Assembly: GCA_947259045.1 (NCBI GenBank)
Contig: CAMYKZ010000017.1
Location: 1-64,000 of the forward strand
Source: an uncultured Afifella sp.
Lineage (GTDB): Bacteria > Pseudomonadota > Alphaproteobacteria > Rhizobiales > Afifellaceae
DNA length: 64,000 nucleotides
Direction of reading: 5' to 3'
The position numbers and the translations under genes are program-made. This document shows, piece by piece, positions 1 through 8,623 of the stretch. The notes below the pieces were generated by a model that made no database searches, was not told where the DNA came from, and saw nothing but the letters and a program-made list of their open reading frames with translations. How positions within the stretch are numbered: position 1 is the first letter of the stretch; every line of letters starts with the position of its first letter.

Positions 1-663
1 GGCGAGCGCATCGTCGCCGGCGGTAATCTTTTCGTTCGCCGCGATCGCCTTCAGATGATCGATCAGCACATCCGGTTCGACCCGGCGCAGATCGAAGCGC
101 TGGCAGCGCGACAGCACGGTGACCGGGACCCGGCGGATTTCCGTTGTCGCAAAGATGAATTTCACATGCTCCGGCGGTTCTTCCAGGGTTTTCAGCAGGC
201 CGTTGAAGGCAGCCTTGGAGAGCATGTGCACTTCGTCGATAATATAAACCTTGTAACGGGCCGAAACCGGCGAATAGCGCGCTGAATCGATAATGTCGCG
301 GATATCGTCGATGCCGGTGTGGGACGCGGCGTCCATCTCGATCACGTCCGGGTGCCGGCCCTCCATGATCGCCTGGCAGTGCACGCCGCCGCCGTCTTCG
401 GCAGCAACGGGCGGCAGATCGACGCTCGGCGATCCGTCATGGCGGCCTTCACCTTCTTTTGCGAAATTCAGCCCGCGCGCGAGAATCCGCGCCGTCGTCG
501 TCTTGCCGACGCCGCGCACGCCGGTCAGCATCCAGGCATGGGCGATGCGCCCGGCTTCAAAAGCGTTGCGCAGGGTGCGCACCATCGGCTCCTGGCCGAT
601 CAGGTCGTCAAACCGGGTCGGACGGTATTTGCGGGCCAGAACCTGATAGCCGGGAGTGCTCAT
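1..663 (-). CDS. dnaX: DNA polymerase III subunit gamma/tau, N-terminal part (cut by window edge)
   Basis: Encodes the N-terminal ATPase domain of the clamp-loader subunit that loads the beta clamp at replication forks. The protein starts MSTPGYQVLARKYRP, has a Walker A motif GVRGVGKTT at about residues 48-56, a Walker B region YIIDEVHML, and a sensor region with SRCQRFDLRR. The start ATG (661-663) is preceded by AAAGGG. In the zinc-module area only one Cys (GVHCQAI) is visible; from memory this reduced form is usual in Rhizobiales. The gene runs off the left edge after about 220 residues. The adjacent SRP RNA gene on the same strand is the usual alphaproteobacterial arrangement. Confidence 0.97.
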   Translation of the reverse strand, partial: MSTPGYQVLARKYRPTRFDDLIGQEPMVRTLRNAFEAGRIAHAWMLTGVRGVGKTTTARILARGLNFAKEGEGRHDGSPSVDLPPVAAEDGGGVHCQAIMEGRHPDVIEMDAASHTGIDDIRDIIDSARYSPVSARYKVYIIDEVHMLSKAAFNGLLKTLEEPPEHVKFIFATTEIRRVPVTVLSRCQRFDLRRVEPDVLIDHLKAIAANEKITAGDDALA

Positions 664-757
664 GCCCTTTGAAATAGACCCTTGGCCGGGGCTTGGCAAT
701 CGGATCGCAGCGGCCGGCCGGCGGCCTCAACAGGCAATCGTTCGCAGACGATACACG

Positions 758-1265
758 TCACAGGGCCCGGGCCTCACGCAAACTGATCACCGGCCAGCCG
801 CGTTCGTCCGCCCGGGCTTTCAGCCGGGTATCGGGATCAACGGCCACCGGATGGCTGACGCGCTCCAGCAATGGCAGATCATTGTGGGAATCGGTAAAAA
901 AGCTGCAACGCGGCGACAAAGCTGTTGGCGGCGGTAATGATCAGCAGGAAATCGCCTTTCGCGCGGTGTTCGGCAAGCAGTTTGTCCGCCTTGGCCAGAC
1001 GGATCGGTTCGAACGTCTCAGTCATGAACTCTCGCCGCCAATCCTCCAGATTTTGCCGATCGTGCCGGCCAAGCGGCTCCAGCACGAACCGCATCGATTC
1101 CACGATATCCAGCCGGCCTTCGCGGTAGTCGCGGTTGAAGCGCTCCATGGCATGGTCCAGTTGCTGGCGCCGGTAGACGCCCTTGCCGATCAGGAATTCG
1201 CACCAGGCCGATTCGCTGTTGCCGGGAATGAGCGTGTCGTCGAGGTCGAATATGGCAAGGCTCAA
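758..1265 (-). pseudogene. HAD-IB family hydrolase, internally deleted and frameshifted
   Basis: The N-terminal part (MSLAIFDLDDTLIPGNSE, then ...[15 protein letters not shown]) is a typical HAD subfamily IB phosphatase start with the DxDxT motif and motif II threonine. The C-terminal part ([20 protein letters not shown] ... ending REARAL and a stop at 758-760) carries motif III/IV of the same family but lies in another frame. The two halves meet near 895-905 (minus strand reads ...GTTGCAGCTTTTTTACCG). The stretch that should join them, roughly 70 residues in family members, is missing. As written, translation stops at 879 after 128 residues and lacks the metal-binding Asp. Either a real out-of-frame deletion or an assembly fault. 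Confidence 0.85.
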
Positions 1266-1367
1266 GGCGGGGCTCCGGGCGGGCGTCTGGGATCAGCGAT
1301 CAACATGGGCGGTCAACGCCGGTCGCCAAACCGGGCACATCACAAGGCATCATATCGGGAGAGAATA

Positions 1368-1460
1368 GGAGACCGGACACCGACCCGCGCCGAAATCGTT
1401 AGGGCTGCTTCCTTCCGGATCTGACCCGGTTGGCGAATGGCGCGTCCGGGCCAGTCTCCC
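1368..1460 (-). ncRNA. ffs: Small signal recognition particle RNA (4.5S RNA)
   Basis: The minus strand contains GGTCAGATCCGGAAGGAAGC, the conserved apical domain of bacterial SRP RNA (symmetric and asymmetric internal loops and GGAA tetraloop) that binds Ffh. The flanks pair as a long hairpin: GGGAGACTGGCCCGGACGCG at the 5' end against the 3' end GGGTCGGTGTCCGGTCTCC, with a few bulges. About 93 nt, the usual size for the alphaproteobacterial form. Ends are set from the outer stem and are uncertain by a few bases. It lies upstream of the broken HAD gene and dnaX on the same strand. Confidence 0.93.
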
Positions 1461-1596
1461 GGCGCCTATATGGCGCGCGGGCGTGGCTGATGCAAGGGGC
1501 TTTGTGCAGCGGCGATCGAGCGAATTGATATGGCCCGACGGGTTTTTCATTGCGTTATTCCGATGCTAGGTTGTGTGAAACAACCAAACTCAAATC

Positions 1597-2823
1597 ATGG
1601 GTTCCATTCCGATGTTCCGGTACACAGAGCAAAAACTGGCGAATGAGGTCATCAAGATTTTTCGCGATATCGACCCGTCGCTGACGGCCCGTTACCATCC
1701 CGGCCCGCAAGACATACAGTTTTATGACGATGCCGGCGATGAGAAGGGCGGACGGGTATACCTTGGCAACCTCTACATCCAGGCAAAGCAACTGGGATTT
1801 TTTGAGCGTCGGAATTGGCTGCGGACCGTTATCGGCGAAATTTCAGATGAATTGCTGCTCAATAGCGATGAATTTCTGGCTTCACTGAAGCTGCGTGTCC
1901 GTTCCCGGTTTGAGATCGATCTCCGAGAAAAGATAGCCGCAATTCGCGGCTCGAAAGTGCAGTATTTGAAGATCAAGGCAGGGGACCTGATTCTGGAACT
2001 GGTATCCGATCGGGAAAAAACGGTTGCTGCGGTTGGGCCGGAGAGACTGGAGAAATTTGAAATCACGCTGGACGAGGCATTTCGTCATGCCCGCGCCACG
2101 CTGACACGGGCAACCGAGCCCGACCAGTGGACTTCGGTCGAGCCAGGCATCTGGATATCAACTGCGGCTGACGATTTCGATTTTGCCAGGCTGGTGGCAT
2201 CGGCAGCGGATGCCCAATTGCCGTTCGACGAGACGCCGATTGCATATGCGCCGAGCCATTCAACGTGTGTGATAACAAATTGCGAGGATGAGGATATTCT
2301 TGGCCGCGTCGTCGCCATCGGCCGGAAGGCTTCCGAAAATCAGCGGCACTTGTCACATTTGTTGTGGATCCGAAATGCTGCCGGAGACTGGCAGGAATAT
2401 CGGCCTGAAGACGACACGCCAGCAGCAGCCATTGTTGCAATGGCAGGACTGGCGGAAGAGAACCAGCTATATGACGATCAGAAATATTATCTTGAAGAGG
2501 TTCTGGAGAACCAGGAAGAGGATTGTTTTGTTGCCAGCTTCATGATCTATGAAGATGACAATGGACCATTCACTGCCTGCGCCTATACTTTTGATATTCC
2601 AAGTTACCTGCCGCTGACCGACCGTGTCGCCATCATTGATCCGCAACTGCCTGAGCACGGCATGTACTGCGTGATCCCATGGCAAACCTTTGCAGATGTC
2701 ATCGGGCCGGCTTCGCTTGTCATGATGCCAGATGAATATCCGCCCCGTTTCAAACTGTTGCCAGCACTGACGCCAGAGCAGAAATCAGCATTCAGGGCGC
2801 TGGCGGACCCGTCAGACGATTGA
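1597..2823 (+). CDS. Conserved-looking protein of unknown function (408 aa)
   Basis: A soluble, acidic protein with no signal peptide and no membrane segment. I do not recognise the family with confidence. The N-terminal 120 residues (FRYTEQKLANEVIKIFR ... VYLGNLY) loosely recall DUF1444-type proteins, in which a substrate-like LSNLY segment follows an alpha/beta start, but that is only a visual impression. The C-terminal half is Asp/Glu-rich (VLENQEEDCFVASFMIYEDD). Two starts are possible, ATG 1597 and ATG 1612; neither has a good ribosome binding site. The stop overlaps the first possible TTG start of the next gene, and the next gene's likelier start lies 30 bp downstream, so the two may be co-transcribed. 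Confidence 0.75.
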   Translation: MGSIPMFRYTEQKLANEVIKIFRDIDPSLTARYHPGPQDIQFYDDAGDEKGGRVYLGNLYIQAKQLGFFERRNWLRTVIGEISDELLLNSDEFLASLKLRVRSRFEIDLREKIAAIRGSKVQYLKIKAGDLILELVSDREKTVAAVGPERLEKFEITLDEAFRHARATLTRATEPDQWTSVEPGIWISTAADDFDFARLVASAADAQLPFDETPIAYAPSHSTCVITNCEDEDILGRVVAIGRKASENQRHLSHLLWIRNAAGDWQEYRPEDDTPAAAIVAMAGLAEENQLYDDQKYYLEEVLENQEEDCFVASFMIYEDDNGPFTACAYTFDIPSYLPLTDRVAIIDPQLPEHGMYCVIPWQTFADVIGPASLVMMPDEYPPRFKLLPALTPEQKSAFRALADPSDD

Positions 2824-2852
2824 CGATCGCCAGAAGTTCCGGGGAAGCAGCA

Positions 2853-4052
2853 TTGAACCATTACGATGTCATCATCATCGGCGCCGGCGCGGCGGGCATG
2901 ATGTGCGCCGCCGAGGCCGGGCGGCGCGGACGCTCGGTGCTGATCGTCGAACACGCCAAGGCGCCCGGCGAAAAGATCCGCATTTCCGGCGGCGGGAGAT
3001 GCAATTTCACCAATCTGCACACAACGCCGAATAATTTCATCTCGCAGAACCGGCATTTCTGCAAATCGGCGCTCAGCCGATATACCCAACAGGATTTTAT
3101 TGCCCTGGTCGATCGCTACAATATTGCCTGGCATGAAAAGACACTCGGGCAGTTGTTCTGCGATCAGTCTTCGAAACAGATCATCGACCTGCTTTTGGCG
3201 GAAATGCAAGAGGGCGGCGTCGAACTGCGCCTTCGCACAAGCGCCGACGTGGACAGCGTGGAGAAACAGGACGACGGTTTCCGGCTGACACTGATGTCCG
3301 GCGGTTCGGCGCAATTTCCGGTAACATGCAATTCGCTGGTGGTTGCCTCAGGCGGCAAGTCGATCCCCAAGATGGGCGCCTCCGGCTTCGGTTACGATCT
3401 CGCCGAACGGTTCGGTCTGAAGATCGTCGAAACCCGTCCCGCACTTGTGCCATTAACGTTCGATCCGGCGTTGCTGGAGCGTCTGAAGCCGTTGGCCGGT
3501 GTTGCCGTCGACGCGCGCGTCTCCTGCGGCAAGACCATATTCGACGAGGCCATGCTTTTCACTCATCGGGGCCTGAGCGGCCCGGCGATCCTGCAGATCT
3601 CGTCCTACTGGCGCGAGGGCGATGAAATCAGTGTCGCCATGGCGCCCGGGGTCGGTGTCTATGACAGGCTGCGCGCGGCACGCTCCGACAACGGCCGGCA
3701 GGCGCTGCAGACCGTGCTTGCAGACATGCTGCCAAAAAGCCTCGCCCAGCATATCGCCACAGCCGAAAAGGCGACCGGCAATATCGCCGATCTCTCCGAC
3801 AGGCAGTTGCGCCGCATCGATCAGGCGGTCAATCATTGGGCGGTCAAGCCTGCCGGTTCGGAGGGTTACCGCACGGCTGAAGTCACCCTTGGCGGCGTCG
3901 ATACCAATGATCTGGATTCCCGCACCATGCAGGCCAGGTCTGTGCCCGGTCTCTATGTCATCGGCGAAGCGGTCGACGTCACCGGCTGGCTCGGCGGCTA
4001 CAATTTCCAGTGGGCCTGGTCGTCCGGCTGGGCCGCCGGGCAGGCGGTTTAG
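2853..4052 (+). CDS. HI0933/YhiN-family FAD-dependent oxidoreductase
   Basis: Flavoprotein of the BaiN/YhiN/HI0933 family; substrate unknown. The N-terminal Rossmann motif is VIIIGAGAAGMMCAAEAGRR, followed by the family-typical EKIRISGGGRCNFTN. The C-terminal part has TLGGVDTNDLDSRTMQARS and GLYVIGEAVDVTGWLGGYN, the FAD-contacting end seen in this family. Length (399 aa) is normal. I choose TTG at 2853 (NHYDVIIIG...) because GGGGAAG lies 6-7 bases upstream; a longer form could start with TTG at 2820, overlapping the preceding stop. No partner enzyme is nearby to suggest a pathway. Confidence 0.9.
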   Translation: MNHYDVIIIGAGAAGMMCAAEAGRRGRSVLIVEHAKAPGEKIRISGGGRCNFTNLHTTPNNFISQNRHFCKSALSRYTQQDFIALVDRYNIAWHEKTLGQLFCDQSSKQIIDLLLAEMQEGGVELRLRTSADVDSVEKQDDGFRLTLMSGGSAQFPVTCNSLVVASGGKSIPKMGASGFGYDLAERFGLKIVETRPALVPLTFDPALLERLKPLAGVAVDARVSCGKTIFDEAMLFTHRGLSGPAILQISSYWREGDEISVAMAPGVGVYDRLRAARSDNGRQALQTVLADMLPKSLAQHIATAEKATGNIADLSDRQLRRIDQAVNHWAVKPAGSEGYRTAEVTLGGVDTNDLDSRTMQARSVPGLYVIGEAVDVTGWLGGYNFQWAWSSGWAAGQAV

Positions 4053-4148
4053 CCAAGCCGTCCGGTGAAAATCCGATTTGATCTGCCTCAAAGTGATCTC
4101 TGGCACTGACGCTTAATCTTGCATTCCATCAGGTCACTGGAGAGAGCC

Positions 4149-4537
4149 ATGTACAAGAAGATCGTCGTCCCGGTCGATATCGGCCACGCTGACAAAATCG
4201 AGAAGGCTCTGGCGGTTTCGGCCGACTGCACTATATCGGCGTGACGTCGACCACGCCGGGCGCGATCGCCCACACTCCGGCCGAATTTGCCGAAAAGCTG
4301 AAAGCGTTCGCCGCTGAACAGAGTGCCGCCCGCGGCATCGACATCAAGGCCGATGCCGTCACCAGCCCCGACCCGGTGCGCGATCTTGACGACACCCTGC
4401 GCCGCACCGCCGAAGAGCTTGGCGCAGACCTGATCGTCATGGCTTCGCACGTTCCGGGATTCGCCGAATATGTCTTTTCATCCAACGCCGGCTATCTGGC
4501 CAACCACGCGAGCGCGTCGGTTCTGGTCGTCCGGTAG
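4149..4537 (+). pseudogene. Universal stress protein (UspA fold), frameshifted by a small internal loss
   Basis: Frame 1 starts MYKKIVVPVDIGHADKIEKA ... LAVSAD, a normal USP first strand and helix, but then reaches a stop within five codons. Another frame continues LHYIGVTSTTPGAIAHTPAE ... and ends with GADLIVMASHVPGFAEYVFS and ASVLVVR, the typical USP C-terminus (the ATP-loop GS...V region is SSNAGYLANHASASVLVV). In intact members about 8-10 residues of the type LAKxYGAx lie between the two halves. Here the join at 4227-4229 lacks them and shifts frame. An internal ATG at 4241 opens the 98-codon downstream part. Likely decayed or an assembly error. Confidence 0.85.
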
Positions 4538-4697
4538 TGACTGCTATTTCACCAGCGCCGGCAGGGTCAGTGCCACGTCTTCGTCTGCGACAGCCGCGGA
4601 GATCCGCATTCCGGGCTTGAAGTTCAGAGCATGGTAGCGGGCTTTATTGCCTGCCGATGAAACGGTCCGGGGCAACCAGAAATGGAGACTGTTCCTC

Positions 4698-5057
4698 ATG
4701 ACGATTGAAGTGAAGGCCGGCGAGCGCAAGCGGATACTCCACCGGCTCAGCAACGCCATGCAGGCAACCTATCGGTTTGCGGCCGAACCCGCCGGCGGCG
4801 GCGAGCATTCAGGCTCCGTCGAGGTCGAAGGGTCGAGATGGATCTTCAGGAAACCAGCGGTCATACAGGCTTTGCAAAGCGACAATTCGGTTGAAAAGGG
4901 CATGTGGGACTCACGCTACAGCGTTTATGTAATCCCCGACAGCGATGTCACAATCACCATGAAGAACTCGGGTTATCCGAAGCTCTGGCTCTACATTCTG
5001 ATCGCCGTGGTGATTGTCGGAGCGGCTTCGAGCATTTTTGTGATCAGCCTGAATTGA
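4698..5057 (+). CDS. Hypothetical tail-anchored membrane protein (119 aa)
   Basis: Begins MTIEVKAGERKRILHRLSNA, has a hydrophilic domain with several aromatic residues, and ends with one hydrophobic helix (LWLYILIAVVIVGAASSIFVI) followed by only a few residues, so it looks tail-anchored with the bulk in the cytoplasm. An in-frame upstream ATG at 4647 exists, but GGAG sits about 10 bases before ATG 4698 and the protein start is more natural there. No known domain recognised. Neighbours are a broken USP gene and an exporter; there is no clear operon. Confidence 0.55.
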   Translation: MTIEVKAGERKRILHRLSNAMQATYRFAAEPAGGGEHSGSVEVEGSRWIFRKPAVIQALQSDNSVEKGMWDSRYSVYVIPDSDVTITMKNSGYPKLWLYILIAVVIVGAASSIFVISLN

Positions 5058-5301
5058 CGCAGGTTCGAATGTTGAACCTGTCGAGTTGCCTCGTCATCGG
5101 GCAATTACCGTTCTTGCTATATCGGTGAAAAGTCCAGCCGGCACCCGACCGCACCAACTTTCTGCGCCCATATCTGACAATTGTGGCGAACCGGACCGGG
5201 TCATGTCCGGATCGGCGTTTTTGCATTTGACCCGGCCTCGAATGGAGCTAAGGCTTACCCCATCCGCCGAACGTGCGGGCGGTGTGATCGGGGAACATGA
5301 T

Positions 5302-6267
5302 ATGCGGCAGGCCGGGTTCGACAACAGGGTGCTCGGCATTGCAGCCATCGTCGCCGCGATCATTGTGCTGTCGGCGCAGGATGCGTTTATCAAGGCGATC
5401 AGCACGGATTATCCGCTGCATGAAATCATCCTCGTCCGCGCTTTTGTCGCTTTGCTTCTGATCAGCCTGATCGTCCGCTGGGAGGGCGGCCTGTCGACGC
5501 TGAAATCAGCAACTCCCGGCCTGCAGGCGCTGCGCGGCCTGTTGATCGTTGCAGCCAACAGCTTCTTCTTTCTCGGCCTAGCGGCCCTGCCGCTGGCGGA
5601 ATCGGTGGCAATCTTTTTCATTGCGCCGCTGTTCATTACCGCGCTTGCAGCGCCGGTCCTCGGCGAGCGCATCGGGCTTTACCGCTGGAGCGCCGTCTGC
5701 ATCGGCTTTCTCGGTGTGCTGGTCATGGTGCGGCCCGGCACGGATGCGTTTCGCCCGGAAGCGTTCTTCCCGGTCTGTGCGGCGCTTGCCTATGCGATGA
5801 TGCAGATGCTGACCCGCCGGCTTGGTGTCACCTCAAAGGCCTCGGCGCTGGCATTTTATATCCAGATCGCCTTCCTGATCGTCAGTCTGACCGTCGGGCT
5901 TATCGCCGGTGACGGGCGGTTTGCAGGCTCTGGCCACCCAAGCATGGAGTTTCTGCTGCGCGCGTGGACCTGGCCGGCGATGCCGCATCTGGCACTGATG
6001 ATCCTGATCGGCGGGCTCAGCGCGGTCGGCTCCTATATGATATCGCAGGCCTACCGCAAGACGGAAGCGGCCGTCGTTGCGCCGTTTGAATATTGCGCCG
6101 TGCCGCTCAGCGTCATCTGGGGTTATGTCCTGTTCGGCGAACTTCCCGCCGGTACGGCCTGGGTCGGCATGGCGCTGATCGTCGGCGCCGGCCTGTTCCT
6201 GTTTTACCGTGAAATCCGACACGGCCGGCCGCTCGCCGTCGAGCGGCCGATGCCGCGCAACAGATAG
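5302..6267 (+). CDS. EamA/DMT-family exporter (RhaT-like), 321 aa
   Basis: Ten-helix drug/metabolite transporter made of two EamA repeats; such proteins export metabolites or amino acids, and the substrate cannot be read here. Visible features are the first helix IAAIVAAIIVLSAQDAFIKA, the family signature ANSFFFLGLAALPLAESVAI with FFIAPLFITALAAPVLGERI at the end of repeat 1, and AVVAPFEYCAVPLSVIWGY with FGELP in repeat 2. The open frame extends upstream to 5086, but ATG 5302 has GGGGAAC 7 bases before it and leaves the standard length. Confidence 0.9.
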   Translation: MRQAGFDNRVLGIAAIVAAIIVLSAQDAFIKAISTDYPLHEIILVRAFVALLLISLIVRWEGGLSTLKSATPGLQALRGLLIVAANSFFFLGLAALPLAESVAIFFIAPLFITALAAPVLGERIGLYRWSAVCIGFLGVLVMVRPGTDAFRPEAFFPVCAALAYAMMQMLTRRLGVTSKASALAFYIQIAFLIVSLTVGLIAGDGRFAGSGHPSMEFLLRAWTWPAMPHLALMILIGGLSAVGSYMISQAYRKTEAAVVAPFEYCAVPLSVIWGYVLFGELPAGTAWVGMALIVGAGLFLFYREIRHGRPLAVERPMPRNR

Positions 6268-6273
6268 ACGCAA

Positions 6274-6975
6274 TCAGCTTTTGTCATTGCCGAACACATA
6301 GACATCCCAGATCACCGCTTCCTCGCCGCCAAGCAGGAAACCGTTATACTGGTGCGCCGATTCAATCGTGATCAGCTCGCCGGTCTGGCCGACATCGATG
6401 GAAAGCGTTGAACCGGTCTTGTAGACCAGCGTGTCGGCGATCGCCTTGCCATTCACCTTGACGACCAGGCGTGAGCGTTTTGTCTTGCCGATATTGTCAT
6501 GCGCACTGAGCTGGATAGTGCTGATCTGCGCCGGTTTTTCGAGTTTGATGGTCAGGCTTTCGGTCGGCTTGCAATCCGCTGTATCGGCCTCGCAGAATTT
6601 TGAACACAGAACGCCACCGATACACATCTTGCCGCCATCGCTCTGGTGAATGATGTGGCCGTTGATCGGCGCCGGCGAATTGGCCGGGTCAGCGGCCGGG
6701 GCCGTCTCATCGGTCTTGCCGTCGGCCTTTGCAGTGGTCACCGCCGAGGGTTGCGGCTTTCTCTGCTCGACGGCCTGCGTCATCGTTGCTTTCGTTTTTG
6801 CCGCTTTCAGAACCTTCGGATCATCGACCTCCAGCGTCAGCATCTGAGGTTCTGCCGATTTCGGCTTCATAATCTGGGTATTATCGGCGTGCGGCTGTTT
6901 TTGGACGGTCTGGCCGAATGCCGGTGTGGTCATCATCGCGGCTGCAAATGTAAGTGTCAGGATGGTATGGCGCAT
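6274..6975 (-). CDS. Secreted/periplasmic protein of unknown function (233 aa)
   Basis: Start ATG 6975 follows GGGGAGCATGAT. Residues 1-21 form a signal peptide (MRHTILTLTFAAAMMTTPAF, cleavage after AFG). A low-complexity linker rich in Thr/Ala/Lys (about 40-105) is followed by a C-terminal beta-rich domain containing a Cys cluster (KMCIGGVLCSKFCEADTADC), ITIESAHQYNGFLLGGEEAV and WDVYVFG. The last part resembles a small beta-sandwich of the discoidin/galactose-binding kind, by impression only. The four Cys in 20 residues suggest disulfides in an oxidising compartment. Convergent with the exporter gene at its 3' end. Confidence 0.75.
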   Translation of the reverse strand: MRHTILTLTFAAAMMTTPAFGQTVQKQPHADNTQIMKPKSAEPQMLTLEVDDPKVLKAAKTKATMTQAVEQRKPQPSAVTTAKADGKTDETAPAADPANSPAPINGHIIHQSDGGKMCIGGVLCSKFCEADTADCKPTESLTIKLEKPAQISTIQLSAHDNIGKTKRSRLVVKVNGKAIADTLVYKTGSTLSIDVGQTGELITIESAHQYNGFLLGGEEAVIWDVYVFGNDKS

Positions 6976-7173
6976 ATCATGCTCCCCAATTATTCTGATT
7001 ATCTGCAGGCGAACGATATCGTCTGCAGCGTTCATGCCCCACATGCCCACACTGATATTTCGCTTTGGAATTAGACGTCAGTGCGGCGCACCGTGGGTAA
7101 GAATCGGTGAAATAAGGCGAAGCCTTGGCGGCAAACCAGGCCGGACAACAAGATTGGACAACAAGACTGGGCG

Positions 7174-8388
7174 CTATTGCAGTGCCGTCTTTCGAGCCCT
7201 TCCAAGCCGCGGATGCAGTTTTGCGGCGATGATCCATGCCAGCCCGAGACCCAGGCCCATGGCCGCAAATACGGCGGGAAGAGGCGCGAAGGCCAGAACC
7301 AACCGCCCGACACCGGGTGCAATGATCCCGGAGACATCACGGTATGTCGCGTAGACCGCCGACATTTCGGTTCGTTCACCCGGCCGCACCGCCATCAGAA
7401 ACGGCAGCCCTGCGCTGAGGTCGAGCAGGATCAGAAAGAAAGTTGCCGACAGCAGCAGCCCGATCACGGCGACGGGTATGGAGGAAAGCAGCGAAGCCAG
7501 GGAAAAGCAGAGCGCAGACATGGCAAAGCCGGTTCGGATCGCAGAGCGGACCGATCGGCCGTTCATCCATTTCAGCATCAGTGGTGTCAGGAACAGAAAC
7601 CCGTTCGAGATCGACAGCAGGGTTCCGCCGACTTTTTCGTCAAAGCCGTTCTCGACTGCGAAAATGGGCAGGTAGACGATATAGACCCACCAGCCGACAG
7701 AGCGGGTCACGGCAAACAGCCATCCGGCGACCAGACGCGGCTGGGCAAAGAAGCGCGGCAGATAGGCGAGCGGATTGGCCGACGGTGCTCTGGCGCGCAT
7801 GATCTGCCGGCCGTCGCTGAGGCGCAGATACCAGAACGCAGCCAGAATACAGGTCGCCAGAACGCTCGACAGCAGAAACGGCGCAGGTGGATAGATCTCC
7901 AGCAGCGTTACGCCCAGCGCCGGGCCGACGGTCCACGAAATTCCGCTGTAAAAAAGACGCTGGGTTTCCAGCGCTCCCATTGTGGTGCGTTTGACATGGT
8001 CCATCACATAGGCGTTGAAGCAGACGAACATGATCACGACCGCGGCCGTGTTCAGCGCCAGCCCCATTGGCACCATGATCTTGCCGCCGGTGGACGCCAG
8101 CAGGGATCCGGTGATCATCGACACCGCACCGATTGTGAACATCCAGCGCCGGGCGATGAAACGGGTCAGCCATGGCACCAGAAGTCCTGTCGCAAGCGAG
8201 ACAATCCCGATGGCGAAATAGATTTCCGATACGGTCTCCGCATCGCCCATGGTTCGGTACATGACGATTGGAAACGTCGAAATCAGTACGCCGCGCGCCG
8301 CTGCTTCGAACCCGGCCAGAATCGCGAAACTGCGGACATTCGGAGTCGGGCTGTGACGCAGCCAGTCCGGCATTCGGCGTTGGAACAT
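7174..8388 (-). CDS. Major facilitator superfamily transporter (404 aa)
   Basis: About 12 hydrophobic helices, e.g. FAILAGFEAAARGVLISTFP, IYFAIGIVSLATGLLVPWL, MFTIGAVSMITGSLLAS, AVIGLLLSATFFLILLDLSA and VFAAMGLGLGLAWIIAA. The loop after helix 2 (TRFIARRW) is the reduced MFS motif A position. Closest in feel to small-molecule effluxers; the substrate is not readable. The start ATG 8388 gives full length. The 235-bp divergent intergenic region towards the cupin gene holds that gene's promoter. Confidence 0.88.
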   Translation of the reverse strand: MFQRRMPDWLRHSPTPNVRSFAILAGFEAAARGVLISTFPIVMYRTMGDAETVSEIYFAIGIVSLATGLLVPWLTRFIARRWMFTIGAVSMITGSLLASTGGKIMVPMGLALNTAAVVIMFVCFNAYVMDHVKRTTMGALETQRLFYSGISWTVGPALGVTLLEIYPPAPFLLSSVLATCILAAFWYLRLSDGRQIMRARAPSANPLAYLPRFFAQPRLVAGWLFAVTRSVGWWVYIVYLPIFAVENGFDEKVGGTLLSISNGFLFLTPLMLKWMNGRSVRSAIRTGFAMSALCFSLASLLSSIPVAVIGLLLSATFFLILLDLSAGLPFLMAVRPGERTEMSAVYATYRDVSGIIAPGVGRLVLAFAPLPAVFAAMGLGLGLAWIIAAKLHPRLGRARKTALQ

Positions 8389-8561
8389 TTTTCGCAGCCT
8401 TGAAGGATCGGCGTGAGATTAGCGCGACGGATTTGCCGGTGTCTGTATCAAATGCGCTATCGGAGGTCGGATTTGGCGGCAATCCGCAACAATGAAGGAC
8501 CGGTATTCGGTTTGCCGGTCCTGATTGTGCGTTCTTCAGGCAAGCGGGTTTCGAATGCGGC

Positions 8562-8589
8562 TTGACATGAAACCATATGGTATTATAAA
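8562..8589 (+). promoter_or_regulatory. Strong sigma-70-type promoter of the cupin-arsR-AHSA1 operon
   Basis: Perfect -35 TTGACA at 8562-8567, 16-base spacer, then TATAAA at 8584-8589. It lies 35 bases before the cupin start ATG and directly overlaps the inverted repeat listed separately, so repressor binding would hide the -10 element. The match to consensus is unusually good for this genome. Confidence 0.8.
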
Positions 8590-8607
8590 TAATGATACCA
8601 AATGGTT
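8571..8607. promoter_or_regulatory. Inverted-repeat operator, probably for the ArsR-type regulator
   Basis: AACCATATGGTATTAT (8571-8586) is repeated in inverse orientation as AATGATACCAAATGGTT (8591-8607) around an AAAT centre, with two mismatches. The dyad spans the -10 element. ArsR/SmtB proteins of the type found with AHSA1 genes usually repress their own operons through such AT-rich dyads (family knowledge); the pairing with the regulator at 9064 is inference. Confidence 0.75.
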
Positions 8608-8623
8608 TTATATGGAGTTTCAG

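Noticed and set aside
4544-4759. Minus-strand frame ending FKPGMRISAAVADEDVALTL, possible C-terminal remnant of a lost gene
   Set aside because: About 30 residues look protein-like, but no family could be named and the frame overlaps the hypothetical tail-anchored protein gene.
7177-8403. 408-codon open frame on the plus strand
   Set aside because: Antisense to the MFS transporter, which has clear membrane helices; the translation is Gln/Arg/Asp-rich noise.
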